A stretch of DNA of 64,000 nucleotides from Elysia crispata (lineage: Eukaryota; Mollusca; Gastropoda; Plakobranchidae), in contig JAWDGP010000828.1 of NCBI GenBank assembly GCA_033675545.1, positions 878,501 through 942,500 on the forward strand, written 5' to 3'. The notes below the pieces were generated by a model. The model was not told where the DNA came from, did no database searches, and worked only from the letters and a program-made list of their open reading frames with translations. Numbering within the stretch: position 1 is the stretch's first letter; the number at the start of each line of letters is the position of its first letter. The position numbers and the translations under genes are program-made. Below are positions 1 to 63,784 of the stretch, one piece after another.

Positions 1-185
1 GTTCTTAAATTGATTTTATAAAGTTGTTTTATGGGGCTTATTGTCAGTAACTTATATTCATAATATATTGATTAAAATCCCTTTAATACTGAAATAAAAT
101 TTAGAAGGAAAAGATTGCCTTTTATTTGTTTTTGTTTGTAATTGTATTTGTAGATTGTAGATTATTTGTTGCTTAAATCTTATCC

Positions 186-188
<3 letters not shown>

Positions 189-224
<36 letters not shown>
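189..224 (+). repeat. (ATT)n microsatellite
   Basis: About 12 uninterrupted TTA/ATT units in the intron of the plus-strand gene. The rest of 1-606 shows no exon I can support. Confidence 0.9.
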
Positions 225-226
<2 letters not shown>

Positions 227-606
227 CATCAACATTGTTATCATCAATCTGCTTAATGCAACCACACCATTAGCATATCAACCAACTCATATCAAAGCAA
301 TATATATGATTGAATGAGGAAAAATTGTTTGGTTATTTGACCATTCAGCAAGAAGTGAAGTTTCAAATGACAGGCCTTACACTTGACACTTTTCATTTCG
401 TTATGGACAGTGTCTGATTTGGCTGCTCTATATATTCTACTCTAGCTGTTGCAATGCGTGATAATGTGATCTCATATTACTGAAATTTGCTTTTGAAAGA
501 TTTTTTAGTCTATAGATTTTAAGGAAAGATCAGATGTTTTTGGTATAATGACAGTCATATAAAAATTTTTAAACTGTGTTTGAAAGTCAATTTGTTTTTT
601 CCCCAG

Positions 607-641
607 AGGAACTGAGGAAAAGACCCCCAAGACCCAGATTG
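607..641 (+). CDS. Exon of the unrecognised plus-strand gene
   Basis: A 35-nt exon between a ccccag acceptor and a gtaaat donor. It reads (xAG)-ELRKRPPRPRL and ends in phase 0, which joins cleanly to the exon at 1351. Its small size makes it less certain than the exons that follow. Confidence 0.5.
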
Positions 642-3600
642 GTAAATGATGTCTTTACATTTATGAACAATATTTATCCAAGGGACATGTATTGTAAAGA
701 AGGGTGTATATCACACACACACAGGCACTCACAATAATTTATATATGTTTTGATCACCTGACTTAGTACATGTATAGAGTTCATACAAAATTTAAATCTT
801 TTCCCAAGAAAGTTGTTCTTTCTCTTTCTCATACTCTTGCTTTTCTTCTGCTATAATGGTCAATTCCAGAGATGAGGGAAAGTCAAAATCGCTTTATATG
901 TTTATCCTCTCCTTTGTAAGCATTTTAGATATGTCATGGGCCAGGGATAGTAACTTTCCTACCTTTGAAAGGTTCAGTATCTCAACTCAGTATCCCTAAT
1001 GGCTTTGTTTGAGCTGCATGTGTGTGTGGGGAAGGAGAGGTGTGGCTTGAATGGATAAAGAATGGAACAAATAAACTCTACTGATAAAAGGGAAGCAATA
1101 ATGGTTTTAATTATCTTCTTATTTCATATAAACAGCAATTAACCTACATTTTCAATGGTTTATATATTTTTTTATAATTATTCAAATTTAACTTACATAA
1201 AAGATATAAAACTACATTTTGATTTTCTGAGACTGGTCTCTTTAATGGTCTTCCATACCATAACAGTCAGTGATCAATGGCGTTAAAAAATGTACTGGTA
1301 CAGGGACCTTTTTTATTTCAAACTTCCAACACGGTATTTTTTTTTTGAAGGAGGTCTTATCTACATTGGATGATGTAAAAAAGTGGATTCCATCCATTCT
1401 AAAAGACATTGAGTTTTATGTGAAAGTAAGTAAATTTTCCTTTTTTTTTTCTCTGTAACAGTGTAAGTCTCAGACAGTTTAAAAAAAAAACTTTCAAAAG
1501 CGACCCGTGAATGGTAATGAGTAATGATTGATATTTAAAATTAATATTGTATATGCGTGATTTTTTAATAAATTCTTGTTAAAATTCTTCATGTTTTAAA
1601 TTCATTATCGTCTTTAAATCAAATATTCAATACATGAATTCAGAGAGCTGGGGCAGATTTCACGGCAAGTTTTTTTTTTTATATAACAGCACACAGTTAT
1701 ATAAAATTCTAACATATCAATAAGGGTAACTTTTACTTTTTTAAACTCTGCTTTTAAGTTTTTTACCCTCTAATAAATTATGCACTGAAAGGTCAAATTT
1801 TGCTGGAGTCAGTAATTAGGGAGTTGTTTTTTACCTTGTTTTGAATAATATCATGCTGCTTTAATCAAGATCCATAGATCTTCATTCTACCCTTAAAAAA
1901 GTATACATGTATTCTATTTGGTTTCTTTTCTCCAGCAAATGGAAGTTTCATGCTACCCAAAGAAAACTATTGAACAATTTGAGCAGAGAATCAACCATTT
2001 GAGGGGAGAATACAAGGCATTTGTGCGAAAAGCTCATGAGCTTGAACCTGATCTCAGTGCTACTCCGTGGTCAGATCGACCTTACAGTAGTAAAAGGCAG
2101 AAGCTCAGCAAAAGTTGGTATCTTTTTTTTTAAAGATTTTTGATTGGCATTATATGATGAAACACAGTCAAACCAAAATTCATGGCTAATGTAATATCAT
2201 TTATGCTCATGAAGTAATTTTCTCTCTATAAACTGCTCTGGTTGGCACTGAAATGTTTTTGCAATGTCTAAACATTTGATGTAAAGTGTTTTCTTTTTTT
2301 TTATTTTACTTTTGAGTACTTGAGAGTGTCGTTGGCAATCAATGTAAAATCAAAAGAGCAAAAAAAGGAAGAAAGATGACTAAGCACTCTGTTAGAACAA
2401 TGGGTAAAATAAGTTTACAGATTTTGCAAGGACAGATATATTGGCGATGATGAAAACAATACTAAGTCAAATTTGAATAACAATAAAATCAAGTTATACA
2501 TCCTTTATATTACAGATTAAAATCACAACTAATGTACCGCTCTTGGTGATGGTAATGATTATGTAGGTTAAAGAGGTTATTCTATTCGAAAGAGTCCAGC
2601 CTGCAGAGCTCTTTGTTTCACATGGAAAAGCTTTGAATTGCACTAGTTTCTATGGGAGTTTTCATGTTATGCTATCCTACATCTTTTCAAATGGTGCCAT
2701 TTTTTATTCCTCTTTGTCCTTAGAATGCAGGGTTGCACAGATAAAAGTTCCCTTTAATTCAGATTTATAGGCTAAATAGATCATTGAGGAAGAGACGCCG
2801 ACCTCTACACTTTATATGCATTTCTTAGGCCTTCTTTTTAAATTATACATTAGCGTCAACTTTTGTATACTATAATTATGCAATAGCATTGGTGTGTTTG
2901 CAAAATACATATTTTTCTATATGTGTTGAAATTTGGGCTGGCATCTCTTTGTTTGTTCAATAGCCTCACTCTTTGAATAATGTTGGAATCAATGCAAGTT
3001 GAGCCCGTGCAAAATATGAACTGTTTCATTGCTCTGCTTAATTGACAAAAACAAATTTCTGATTGTAACGTTAAAAGCTTTTCCCAAGAAGTTTAACTGA
3101 AAGAGACCACAAAGTTTTATTATAGTAAAATAACATGCTTGTTTTTCATCTTTATCCATCCTGTCAGATGAAGGCAATAGTGGAGCTGATGCTGAACCTC
3201 TTACAACCACTGACGCAGCAAGCTGTAAGATTGGCAGCAAGGTTACTAGTTTTGTTCCTCTTTCAACACCTCTTCTTCTTCAAGTAAAATCTTGTCCAGA
3301 ATTCTATGGCTGTAGAAAGTCAGGTCATCATGCTTCACCTGAAATGAGTGTGGTCAATCAAGACCAGCCTCTTGACTTTGATTTTACTGGGACCAAAGAA
3401 CTCGGTCACACTGAACTCTTGGGCAGCGCATCTTCCTGTACAGATGATGCTTGCAATGACATGAGACTGAATGGTCAAAAAGCCTCGGAAGGAGATACAT
3501 ATTCTGACTTGATGAACAAGGAGAATGGTGTCAGTATTCAGAGGAATAGTATCTGTAGTGATGAGGTTTCATCTCTGAAGAGCACTAGTAGTGGTAGTTG

Positions 3601-3661
3601 TTCTGTAAATCAATCTTTAAACCTTCCATATTCAGATTCATCATCAGATGAAGAGACCTGA
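607..3661 (+). CDS. 3' part of an unrecognised gene (four last coding exons)
   Basis: Four exons can be joined in one frame: 607-641, 1351-1425, 1936-2113 (or 2117) and 3168 (or 3181)-3661. The 5' part lies outside the window. The reading begins with a basic proline-rich piece (ELRKRPPRPRL). A 25-residue helical segment with WIPSILKDIEFYVK follows, then a charged coiled-coil-like stretch (KKTIEQFEQRINHLRGEY) ending in PWSDRPY, then a basic nuclear-localisation-like SSKRQKLSK. The tail of about 160 residues is Ser/Thr/Asp-rich, looks disordered and ends SDSSSDEET before TGA. The ordered core with a basic patch and acidic tail would fit a nuclear adaptor, but I do not recognise the family and assign no function. 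The gene converges on peroxidasin. Confidence 0.65.
1351..1425 (+). CDS. Exon of the unrecognised plus-strand gene
   Basis: A 75-nt, 25-codon exon, phase 0 on both sides, after a poly-T tract with a gaag acceptor and before a strong gtaagtaa donor. It encodes an amphipathic helix starting EVLSTLDDVKKW and ending DIEFYVK. Confidence 0.6.
1936..2113 (+). CDS. Exon of the unrecognised plus-strand gene
   Basis: The acceptor is ttttctccag. The exon encodes QMEVSCYPKKTIEQFEQ and continues to PWSDRPYSSKRQKLSK. Two donors are possible: gttggt after 2113 (phase 1) and gtatct after 2117 (phase 2). Each works with only one of two acceptors of the next exon, because joining 2117 to 3168 creates TGA. Confidence 0.6.
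3168..3661 (+). CDS. Terminal exon of the unrecognised plus-strand gene
   Basis: An open frame of about 160 codons, rich in Ser, Thr, Asp and Glu, ends at TGA 3659-3661 after SSSDEET. Acceptors at 3166-3167 (ctgtcag) or 3179-3180 (gcaatag) keep the frame, depending on the upstream donor. The composition is typical of an intrinsically disordered, phosphorylatable tail. Confidence 0.6.
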
Positions 3662-3941
3662 CACTAGTAACTGTGCTACAAAAACTGTATTCTCAGTAGC
3701 AGATTAATTTGAGAGCATGTTTCTCTACATCTAGAGAATCATTCTGTGATACTATATGGGCTGCTCATAGCAACATACTGGGTAATTGGTTTTTTTTAAT
3801 GAGTAAAGGGGTAGGCTATATTGTCTGTGATTTTTAGGGGGACATTTGTAAAAGTAAATTTAACTTTGTCGCCTTTAAAAAAAAAGAATTTTTAGAGAAG
3901 AATGAGAATGTGCTGCATTTTTGCAGCACGATTGCAGCTTA

Positions 3942-3947
3942 AATAAA
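3942..3947 (+). terminator. Polyadenylation signal of the plus-strand gene
   Basis: A canonical AATAAA lies about 280 nt after the stop codon in an AT-rich 3' UTR, with a T/G-containing region downstream. It is the first AATAAA after the stop. Confidence 0.55.
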
Positions 3948-4376
3948 CTTTATTGATATCACACCGAAATCCACTTGTCACACTGTATATATCATCACTG
4001 TGCTACAAGTTTGGCATAAATCATTTTCGCTATTTTTGAGGTAATGGATAAAACTGTTTTATTACCTTATTTCTACCTCAGATGTCGTTTTGTTTCTAAT
4101 AAGGCAAAAACCTTTTAGCGCATTTTTAATCTGAAAGTTTAGTTAGATAGATCTCATTTTCATTTTTACAATGATATATCACTTGCATTTTGGCATAAGT
4201 CTCACTTGTGCCATAATCGTAGCACCATGACGATATGGTTTCATAATAAAAGTTAAAGTGATTAATCAATTATGAGACTCCTGCAACTAATTTTACTAAA
4301 CTTTCACATTTTAGAAATGAAAAAAATATTTTGTACAATAGTAGTCACATAGCTATGTTATATATATATGTGTATG

Positions 4377-4476
<100 letters not shown>

Positions 4477-7400
4477 CACATGCATCATATTGTTGATTGA
4501 CAGTTTAAAAGAGTTTTGGAACAACAATAGTTTTGCCTTTTGTAGCCTTTGTGAAAAACCAATAAATTGTAATCACTAAATATTTTTAAATCACGTCCTG
4601 TTTGATTCCCTTTGTTTCAGAAAGCGGTTTATAGGTTATGATGTAATGTGATTTGTATATCTTTAAAAAATTATACCCAAGATAAATTTGTTTCAAAAGT
4701 CAGTAATGGTGTATTTAAGAAGGATAACTGAATTTGCATCCAGGGCTTAGACATGTTCTAAAACACCAAACTATGAATGAATTTTTTCTATCGGGGGAAA
4801 AGTAAAAGAATTAAATAGGTGTTTTCTTAAGATAACATCCCCTGTCTCTTTTTGGTATAATATCTGAGGCAAATAAGCCTTAGGCAAAATTTTTAGTTAT
4901 TGAGGTATGAAAACAAACACTTTTTCTGTCAAGGGAATTGCAGAATTATAATTGTAATATTTTAGTAACATTTTATATAAAAAGCCATGAAATGTATTGC
5001 AATAAATCTATTTGTTAAGGGGTCTCTAGCTGAAAGCAAATCTGGATGACCTATACATGGATAACCATTGAAGCCTCACATATCAATATATCATCCAAGA
5101 AGATGATATTTTGTACAATGAAAAGTAGAGTATAAGTGTTTAACAAAATGGATGTATTAAAATTCACAAAACTTAAATTTACACAGGAGCTTATTCCAAA
5201 AAAAAAGGGTGGTGTCATAGTTTGCTTTCTACTTAGACCATGCCACAAAACTTTTTTATTCAGATTATGTCACTAGATGTAGTTTAATTATTTTTCAAGA
5301 AGATTGATTTAAAAAAAAAAAAAAAGGAAACGGAGACAATTGTACCAAAATTGCATGAATGAAAAAAGCAAAGACCAATACTTATGATCATTACAAATAT
5401 CATTTTAATTAGTTTTGGAGTCAAAGTCCTAACGCTTTTTGTTAACATGAGTAGCTGTTGCAAATATGATAACAGTGTATGTTATAATGCAGGATACATT
5501 CAAACAGATCAGATTCACTCTCTCAATGCTTCATTCTCTCACCCATATGAGCATGAAAAAAAAAGTAGAAATCATAGTCATATTTCAAATGATTGTTGAA
5601 GTTAAAAGTGCACAGAAATGAGCATCTCTCAATCATAAGTAGTCAACAAAGAATATATTTTTGTGTTAATTTTGTTGGTATGATGAATATTAATTTTTAA
5701 CCTGTTATGCAAAGTAGCAGTGGCAGTACAACTGAAGCAATTAAATGTAAATATTAGTTTTAAAAAAATGCTAAAACAATATTTCTCAATTTTGTAAGAC
5801 TGGCAGTACCAGGCTCAGGCATATAATAATAAATATTATAATTATGCTCTCCATTGAATATGTTCTTAGATGTGAATGATACGAATAAGAATAATGAACC
5901 CATGAAGATTAAAAGAACTTCTGAAGCCCAACGTTCTATTTCTCAAAATAGTCTTCTCATAAACAAAAGAATTTACAATTTGAGGTAAATTTGCTTTTGA
6001 GAAACAACACATTCAAATTGAAGTCCAACTTAATGTACTTAGAAGTAACATGCAGTAGCTGCTTCTTATTAACAGTATTCAGCTCAAAGTAAACTTAAAC
6101 CTCCTTCTTGATATCATTTAAGAAATGAGGTGCATGTAAAGAAGTAGATGAAAACTTTGTACTTTTTTATTAGAGCAAAAACGAGTATAACTGCATTTTA
6201 TAATTATTCATTGAAACTACATTAATCAAGTACAATTCTTTAAGCTCCAAAATACTTGTTTCAAGAATATTCATATTTTGTTTTATTGATACCTATCTTT
6301 GTGAAGTTATTTCTAGGAACAATGCATAGGTTACTGTAATCCAAATCATTCTGGGTTTTTCTACATATCAACCCTTAGTTCTTTTCAGTTTAATTGATCA
6401 ATAATTTGCATTGATAATATTACTTTATTGAATAATGAAACTGAAATGATATAAAGTTATTTAAACAGGCTTATTAACCTCTTTTAGTAGACAAACTGGT
6501 TATAAGGGTTAAGGCAAAACATGTACTTTTATTGAACAAATTAGAGGCACAGATGGTTTTTGCATTGAATCTTTGAAAGAAAGTTCTGATTACATTTGAG
6601 CAGGTCATTTTAAGACCTAGTTATTTATATATACTTATAATGTGTACATATTTAACAAAGGAGAAGGTTTGAAAATAATCGAGAAAAAAGTGGTACATTG
6701 GTTTCCTCCCAAAACCTGCTCAGAAGCTCGCAGGTGATGGGTGGATTGGTGATCAACCACTTGTCAGGCAGGCTACAGCTGCATGTCTCTATGCGGGGAC
6801 GGTGCACTGCCGTTGAATTTTATATTGAGAATTTTCACTTGTTTTCCCATCGAAACATCTCTGGCGTCACTAATACCAAGTATGGAAAAAATGTATTCTG
6901 AACGTAAGTTGAACATTTCCCAGAGTACAACGCTATGTTTTTTTCTCTCAATTACAACAATTTTACAAGGTTCAGGTGAATCTTCATATTCTGGTGAAAA
7001 TTTTAAAAATTCATGATTTTCATAATACCTAAATTTAATGTGAATTATTTTAAAAGTGAAACAATTTCATCACTTAAAAATTGTTTTCCTTTATTTAAAA
7101 GATTAATATAAAAAATTTGGTAAAAGTTTCAAATGGGAAGATTGTTTCAGTGATTTAATATGATTTTTTTTTTAAGATAATTGCACACTCCCAGCGTTGT
7201 ATTAATTACCCATAAATGGCACTGCGCATTATAGAGCTGCTTTATTAGCCTCAAACTGAAACTCTTAAAAATGGAGCAGCACTTAAAATCGGAACACAGT
7301 AAAAAGCTCCATGAACTTAGCAGATCTTGTGATGATAGATTGTTAACTAGCAAAAAGCGAAAACAGAATTCAAAGTTCTCTAACTGTGTGGACTTTAACA

Positions 7401-8026
7401 ATGGCTCTTTACTATTGACTTTTGGTGGATACATTTCCCGTGACCAAAAAATAATGTTCTCCTTCAATATGTCATTCACATGTTAACAAACTCAAAGCAA
7501 TAAAGCGTCACAGTTATGAAGGAAAGGTTTTAAAAGCTCAAAAATTAGAGGGAAAGAGCTCTTAGCAATTGAAAAATGTAAGACAAAGTAAGCATGTGAC
7601 TTACCTGTAAAGTAAGGAAATGTGAATATGTTTAACTTTACATTAGTTTAAGTTTATTCTTAGCATGTGTTTATAATTTTTTCTTATTTTGCATCAGGTC
7701 TCTCTCTTATAGGTTGATGCTCTACAGCTTGAACTAGGACATTCTATCGTTGGTTAGATCTATTATTTTATAAAATATCTACAAACTGTGCTAGCACTAA
7801 AAAAAAGTAAATCATCATAAGCTAAACCCGCATGAGTTGAAAATGAAGAACTCTTTGTTAATGCCCTTTATTGAGTTTTAAGTGCAACATATATAGGAAA
7901 TGCTGTTAAAATTTAACCTCCGAAACTTTCACATTTTCAGAAATGACATAGCCAGTCATAAGATGCAGTTTATTCCAGATTCATGTGCTTTCTACAATGT
8001 TCCCAGCTCTTTTAATTTATTGTAAA

Positions 8027-8027
8027 G

Positions 8028-8079
<52 letters not shown>

Positions 8080-8080
8080 T
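8027..8080 (+). repeat. Poly-A followed by (TA)n
   Basis: About 15 A residues run into about 19 TA units; could be the decayed 3' end of a retroelement. Confidence 0.85.
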
Positions 8081-9074
8081 CGTATCGTTAAAATGTAGAT
8101 TTAACAAATTATATGATCTTTGTACTTCTTCCTTTAATGCATAGGCTAAAATTCTCCCCTGTTTTAGTGTGAAAATTAGGTCTATTAACTAGTATTGCAA
8201 GGAAACAGTAATCCCCATTTGGCTCTGTAGTTGACTTTATGATTCGATCAGGTTACAGACTGTATGACTCACGGATTTGGAATCACCCTAATAGCAAAAT
8301 GAGCTCAGAAAGTTGTGTTGAAATTAATCCTATTTTGCAAAAAAAGTTTAAGAAAAGCAAACATAATTCAATGAAAAATGTACATTGTTTCTCAGAAAAA
8401 CTTATATGATTTATGTATATTAAAAACTCCTAATACTTCTTCTAAACCAGAAAAAAAGAATTGCCATTTGTTGTAGAAATATTTCATTTCAGATAAAAAC
8501 TATTTTTCAGGCTTAATTGTGAATGTTGGAATATTTTTATATTGACTGAAAATATGAACTATTTCAGCAATATTTAAGTGAAAGTGATTTTGTACATTAC
8601 GAGTCTTTATTATTGAAGAAAGCATTATCTATGCTTAGCATATTATATCTCATTACACTTATAGTTAAAAATGAAAATTAAAAAAACAAAACAAACAGAT
8701 GAGTCTTAAGTCTCAATATTACAATGAAAGGTTGATTTAGACCTGAGGACAAAACTCTAAGATGTAGTATATGGACTCAATTGGCAAGAGCTTTTTTTTT
8801 TATTGTTGTTTAGATGTTTGTTGGTTTCAGGGTTGTTTTGATTTTTTTTTTTAAGAAAAATTCAAATATTTAATTAAAAAAAATATTTCTATACCAATCT
8901 ATATTATAGAAAAAAATACAATTTTTTGCCACACTTGAAGTAATTTTGCAATGATTTAATTGTTTAACCTATTTATATATTCAGTCATCTCTAGAAATGT
9001 AGTTTTTTGAAATAAAAATATATCCCATATAACTTCAATTACATCGTCAAAGAATTAAACATTGTGTGACTAGT

Positions 9075-9080
9075 TTTATT
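9075..9080 (-). terminator. Candidate polyadenylation signal of peroxidasin
   Basis: AATAAA on the minus strand (plus TTTATT), about 450 nt beyond the TAG stop. Another TTTATT lies near 8606. Neither is confirmed by other evidence. Confidence 0.35.
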
Positions 9081-9530
9081 TTGACATCATGTCTTCATAA
9101 TCTCAGTTGATAAGATATATCAAGTGGTGTTGATGAAAATCTCAAAAACATATCCTGCTCAACATTGATATTAATATGCTGATACAATGTATATAAATGA
9201 TAAATATACATCAGATGGACACTTGTGCGCATTTTGCTTTAAATGTATGACTTCATATGAGGACAAGTGCACCTTAAAATTAATTCTGCGTTCTTCTCAT
9301 ATGGTTGACTTGAGTTAGCTAAAGGAAAAAAAATATAAGCGTACAAGAAGGATCCCAACCCTTCTTGTGTTTCATGGCAGGTGCTGAAGCAGCTTTTAAA
9401 GAATCCTTTACTGATCCCCACCAACCACAAGAAAAATTAAGATAAAAAACATCAGGTCTACAAGCACCATTGTTTCATCGATATATCAAGATAGTAGAAA
9501 TTAAGCCTTTTAGTTTTTCCAATGAAAGGT

Positions 9531-61038
<51,508 letters not shown>

Positions 61039-61129
61039 TGCAGCTTCTCTAAACGGAGGAGAAAAAGCAAAACGTCGCAAATGGCTGTGGTTAACAAGAC
61101 TCTTCTCATATAAACTCAAGGTTGATCTG

Positions 61130-61135
61130 TTTATA
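61130..61135 (-). promoter_or_regulatory. TATA box candidate for first exon A
   Basis: TATAAA on the minus strand, about 95 nt before the MALF start codon, which would place initiation near 61,100 and give a short 5' UTR. Confidence 0.4.
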
Positions 61136-61145
61136 AGCAAACCTT

Positions 61146-61153
61146 TGACGTAA
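61146..61153 (+). promoter_or_regulatory. CRE/ATF-like site
   Basis: TGACGTAA, close to the cAMP-response element consensus, lies about 11 nt upstream of the TATA-like box of first exon A. Proximity supports a function; the motif alone would not. Confidence 0.35.
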
Positions 61154-63736
61154 TGAATGTCTCCCCACGCGTGTAAAGCATCTAGATCTACGCCCTAAGA
61201 GCGCAACAAAGTGTTTAGTCAAGTGCTCATCTTCCGACGCAAGACCTACCCATCAGGAGTGGCTAACGCAGACAGCGGCTGCTGAAAATTCAAGCATTGA
61301 TGATCCAGTTATTTTAGATCCTAAGTTTTTGTATATTTTTGACCAGAAAACTTTTATTGAAATTTGTAGACGCTATTTTTTCCTCCGAGATTCACTTTTA
61401 CAGCATAAAATTACCGTACAATTTTAAGAGCATTACAAGCATCGCTGCCTGCTGCCTACTGCCTACTGGTATTAATTAATATCAGATTTAACTAGCATTC
61501 TACAAATTCATGCAATGTTTATATATAGAGAGGTAGTAAAAGTTAAAGTTAACGACAGATTCTGTTTACAAAGTGTTTCTCGCGTCTCTACTATCCCAAG
61601 TCTGCTAAAAAGTTACGAATAACAGATCTCTTTCACATTAGCAAAAGTTTCTATATATTTTGGGGGTGGTAGGTCTGTGATAAGATTGGCTGCTCATAAA
61701 CCCATAGAACTGTTTATTTTAGGTGGATTGCAATATGAAGAAAAGGTAGATGTTATTAGGAACCAAGAGTTTTTACCTCAGATCAGTCGAACATATTACT
61801 TCTCCTTGTGAGTTTTACTCACATCACAATGACACCTTCAGCAAGATTGTTCTAAGTCGTTAACTGTTCAAATGCACTTGAGACCATCTACCTGTTAAGG
61901 AACATAATAAACTACAGAATATTTAGAACCAGTACTGCAGCGCTGTTAAAAAGAAGTAACATTTGGGTAATTTTTCTTCGCTATAACAGCATTAATATGA
62001 CGCAGTTCAGGCCCAATCGCTTGAGTCCGATTGGCTTGTAACTGTGCAAAGTTGACATAAGCTTAAGCCATTGTTATCATCTCTATCATTTCATTGAATT
62101 CATTTTTATATTTTGCACCATCTCCTCTGAGAAATCAAAATGAATCTAAGTTAAGCCTATATCTAAATCAGATGACGGTCATTGCTGATCAAGAATCTTA
62201 GTTAATCCCAAAATTTGATTTGATTATAAAGGAATAATTAAGCTGGAGATCAATGCTTACATTGCGAAATAAACTTTAAGGCACCTTTAGGCAGAGGATG
62301 GAGTGTGTCTAGGTAATAGTTTTGAGAAACAGCAATCACTTTAGATCAGGTACAGAACAAAACTAACCAACGGTGCGGATCCTACCTTGAATGGTAACCT
62401 CGAATACGCAGCCTTCATGATTGTGTTCGATTCACAATGTCGCCTACCAGCACATTTTAGGGCGAATAAGTGCCATAAATTGACTAGAAGGTGAATCGTT
62501 TGAACTTTCGTGAATAAAAGCCAGCAAGAGGTGCTCTTGCAATAGTTATCAATTATTTTTAAAGTAAAATATTCAGCATAATTATAGAAGTTGTAACTTT
62601 CTTCTCTGTAATTCGCTCGAATCAGCGACGAGTTATTTCCGCCTGGCCTGGGCCGAACATTGTTTATCAGTCTGAAAATTCGATTCTGGATTCCCAGCTC
62701 TCGAAATTTGAAATCGAGACGTTGCCCATTATTCCCAACAATATCTCTGTTTCTCAATAGATTAAGTATTGTAAAGTATTCTCGAGCACTGACTATCCTG
62801 CTGTTTCAATATCTTCAAGGGCCAGGATTATTTTTTAACACGAACTTTTAATGGGTGTGCCAAAAAGTGAGCTATTGTTTTGAACTTGCTCTATAGACAA
62901 ACACACTTAACAATCTTCCATATTCCCATTATATTTCTCGTAACTCCCTTCTGTCACTCTTTTATTATGAAGCAACAAAAAGGCGATTGTGTTTTTTTGT
63001 TGTTTGATACAGCCTTTCAGAAACATGGGGAACTCAGCTTTCTTGCATATCAAACTTTAACTTCCGTCAGGTAGGGCGCAACCAAAAAGAAACGGCTCTA
63101 AGCTTAACTACAGACGCATAATTCATGCCAGACTTCAATGTTTTGTGCATTTTTAAAGTATTTTTGAATATCTTAAGCTAAACGAAAGAGTAAGTAGTTA
63201 CTTTAGACTCCTCTTCCTTTCCATTCCACTCCTTAGGATAGTTAAGTTTTGTGTCAACGATGTGTGTTTCTTCTCGTAAAAAGGTTATTAAAATAAACGT
63301 TAATTGAAATATACTAAGCGAGAGTTTTTAGTTTTTGTGTAGAGAGTAAAACTATGCAGTGCATACGGCAATTTAACATAAACTGGACTAGATGAGCTTA
63401 TGTTCTGTTCTCTGGGCACTGTCTTTGTCTCATCGGTTTAACTGTAAAAACGAAGCCCGTTTTCCATAGACAGGAAAGTCGAAACAAAATCGTTGGCGCA
63501 CAGAGAGGGTGCGATCACTTGATGATTATGTTGCCTTCCTTGCTCCGCTAGGAAACTATAATTCGAGAGACAGGAATAAATATCTTTGTTCCCTAAACAT
63601 TTTCACTCACCTAAGGTTTTTAACTTTCAATTTCCGGAGAGTTATGATTACAGTCGAAAATGCGTTTGTTGCACTTCAATCGTAGGCGTTGAAAAATTTT
63701 ATGAAGATGCATGAAAAGTTGACTCTATGTTGTACC
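61154..63736. other. Upstream region with no supported gene
   Basis: AT-rich sequence upstream of first exon A. The open frame at 62341-62757 on the minus strand has no recognisable domain, and I see no microsatellite arrays here, in contrast to the introns. Confidence 0.5.
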
Positions 63737-63784
63737 TTGCACCACCAGCTGTTCCACCAGCTCTTCCATCTGTACTTGACATTC
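63737..63784 (-). CDS. Possible short first coding exon of an unidentified transcript
   Basis: ATG TCA AGT ACA ... reads MSSTDGRAGGTAGGA and reaches a GTACAA donor-like site in phase 2. Just upstream on the minus strand is CATGCGCAGG, like an NRF1 promoter site. It could be an upstream exon of the peroxidasin locus, a neighbouring gene, or chance. Confidence 0.2.

Noticed and set aside
7271-7486. 71-codon Lys/Ser-rich plus-strand open frame
   Set aside because: Isolated in the intergenic interval, without promoter, splice sites or family resemblance.
62341-62757. 138-codon minus-strand open frame
   Set aside because: No recognisable domain or signal peptide and AT-rich low-quality coding character; not enough to call a gene.
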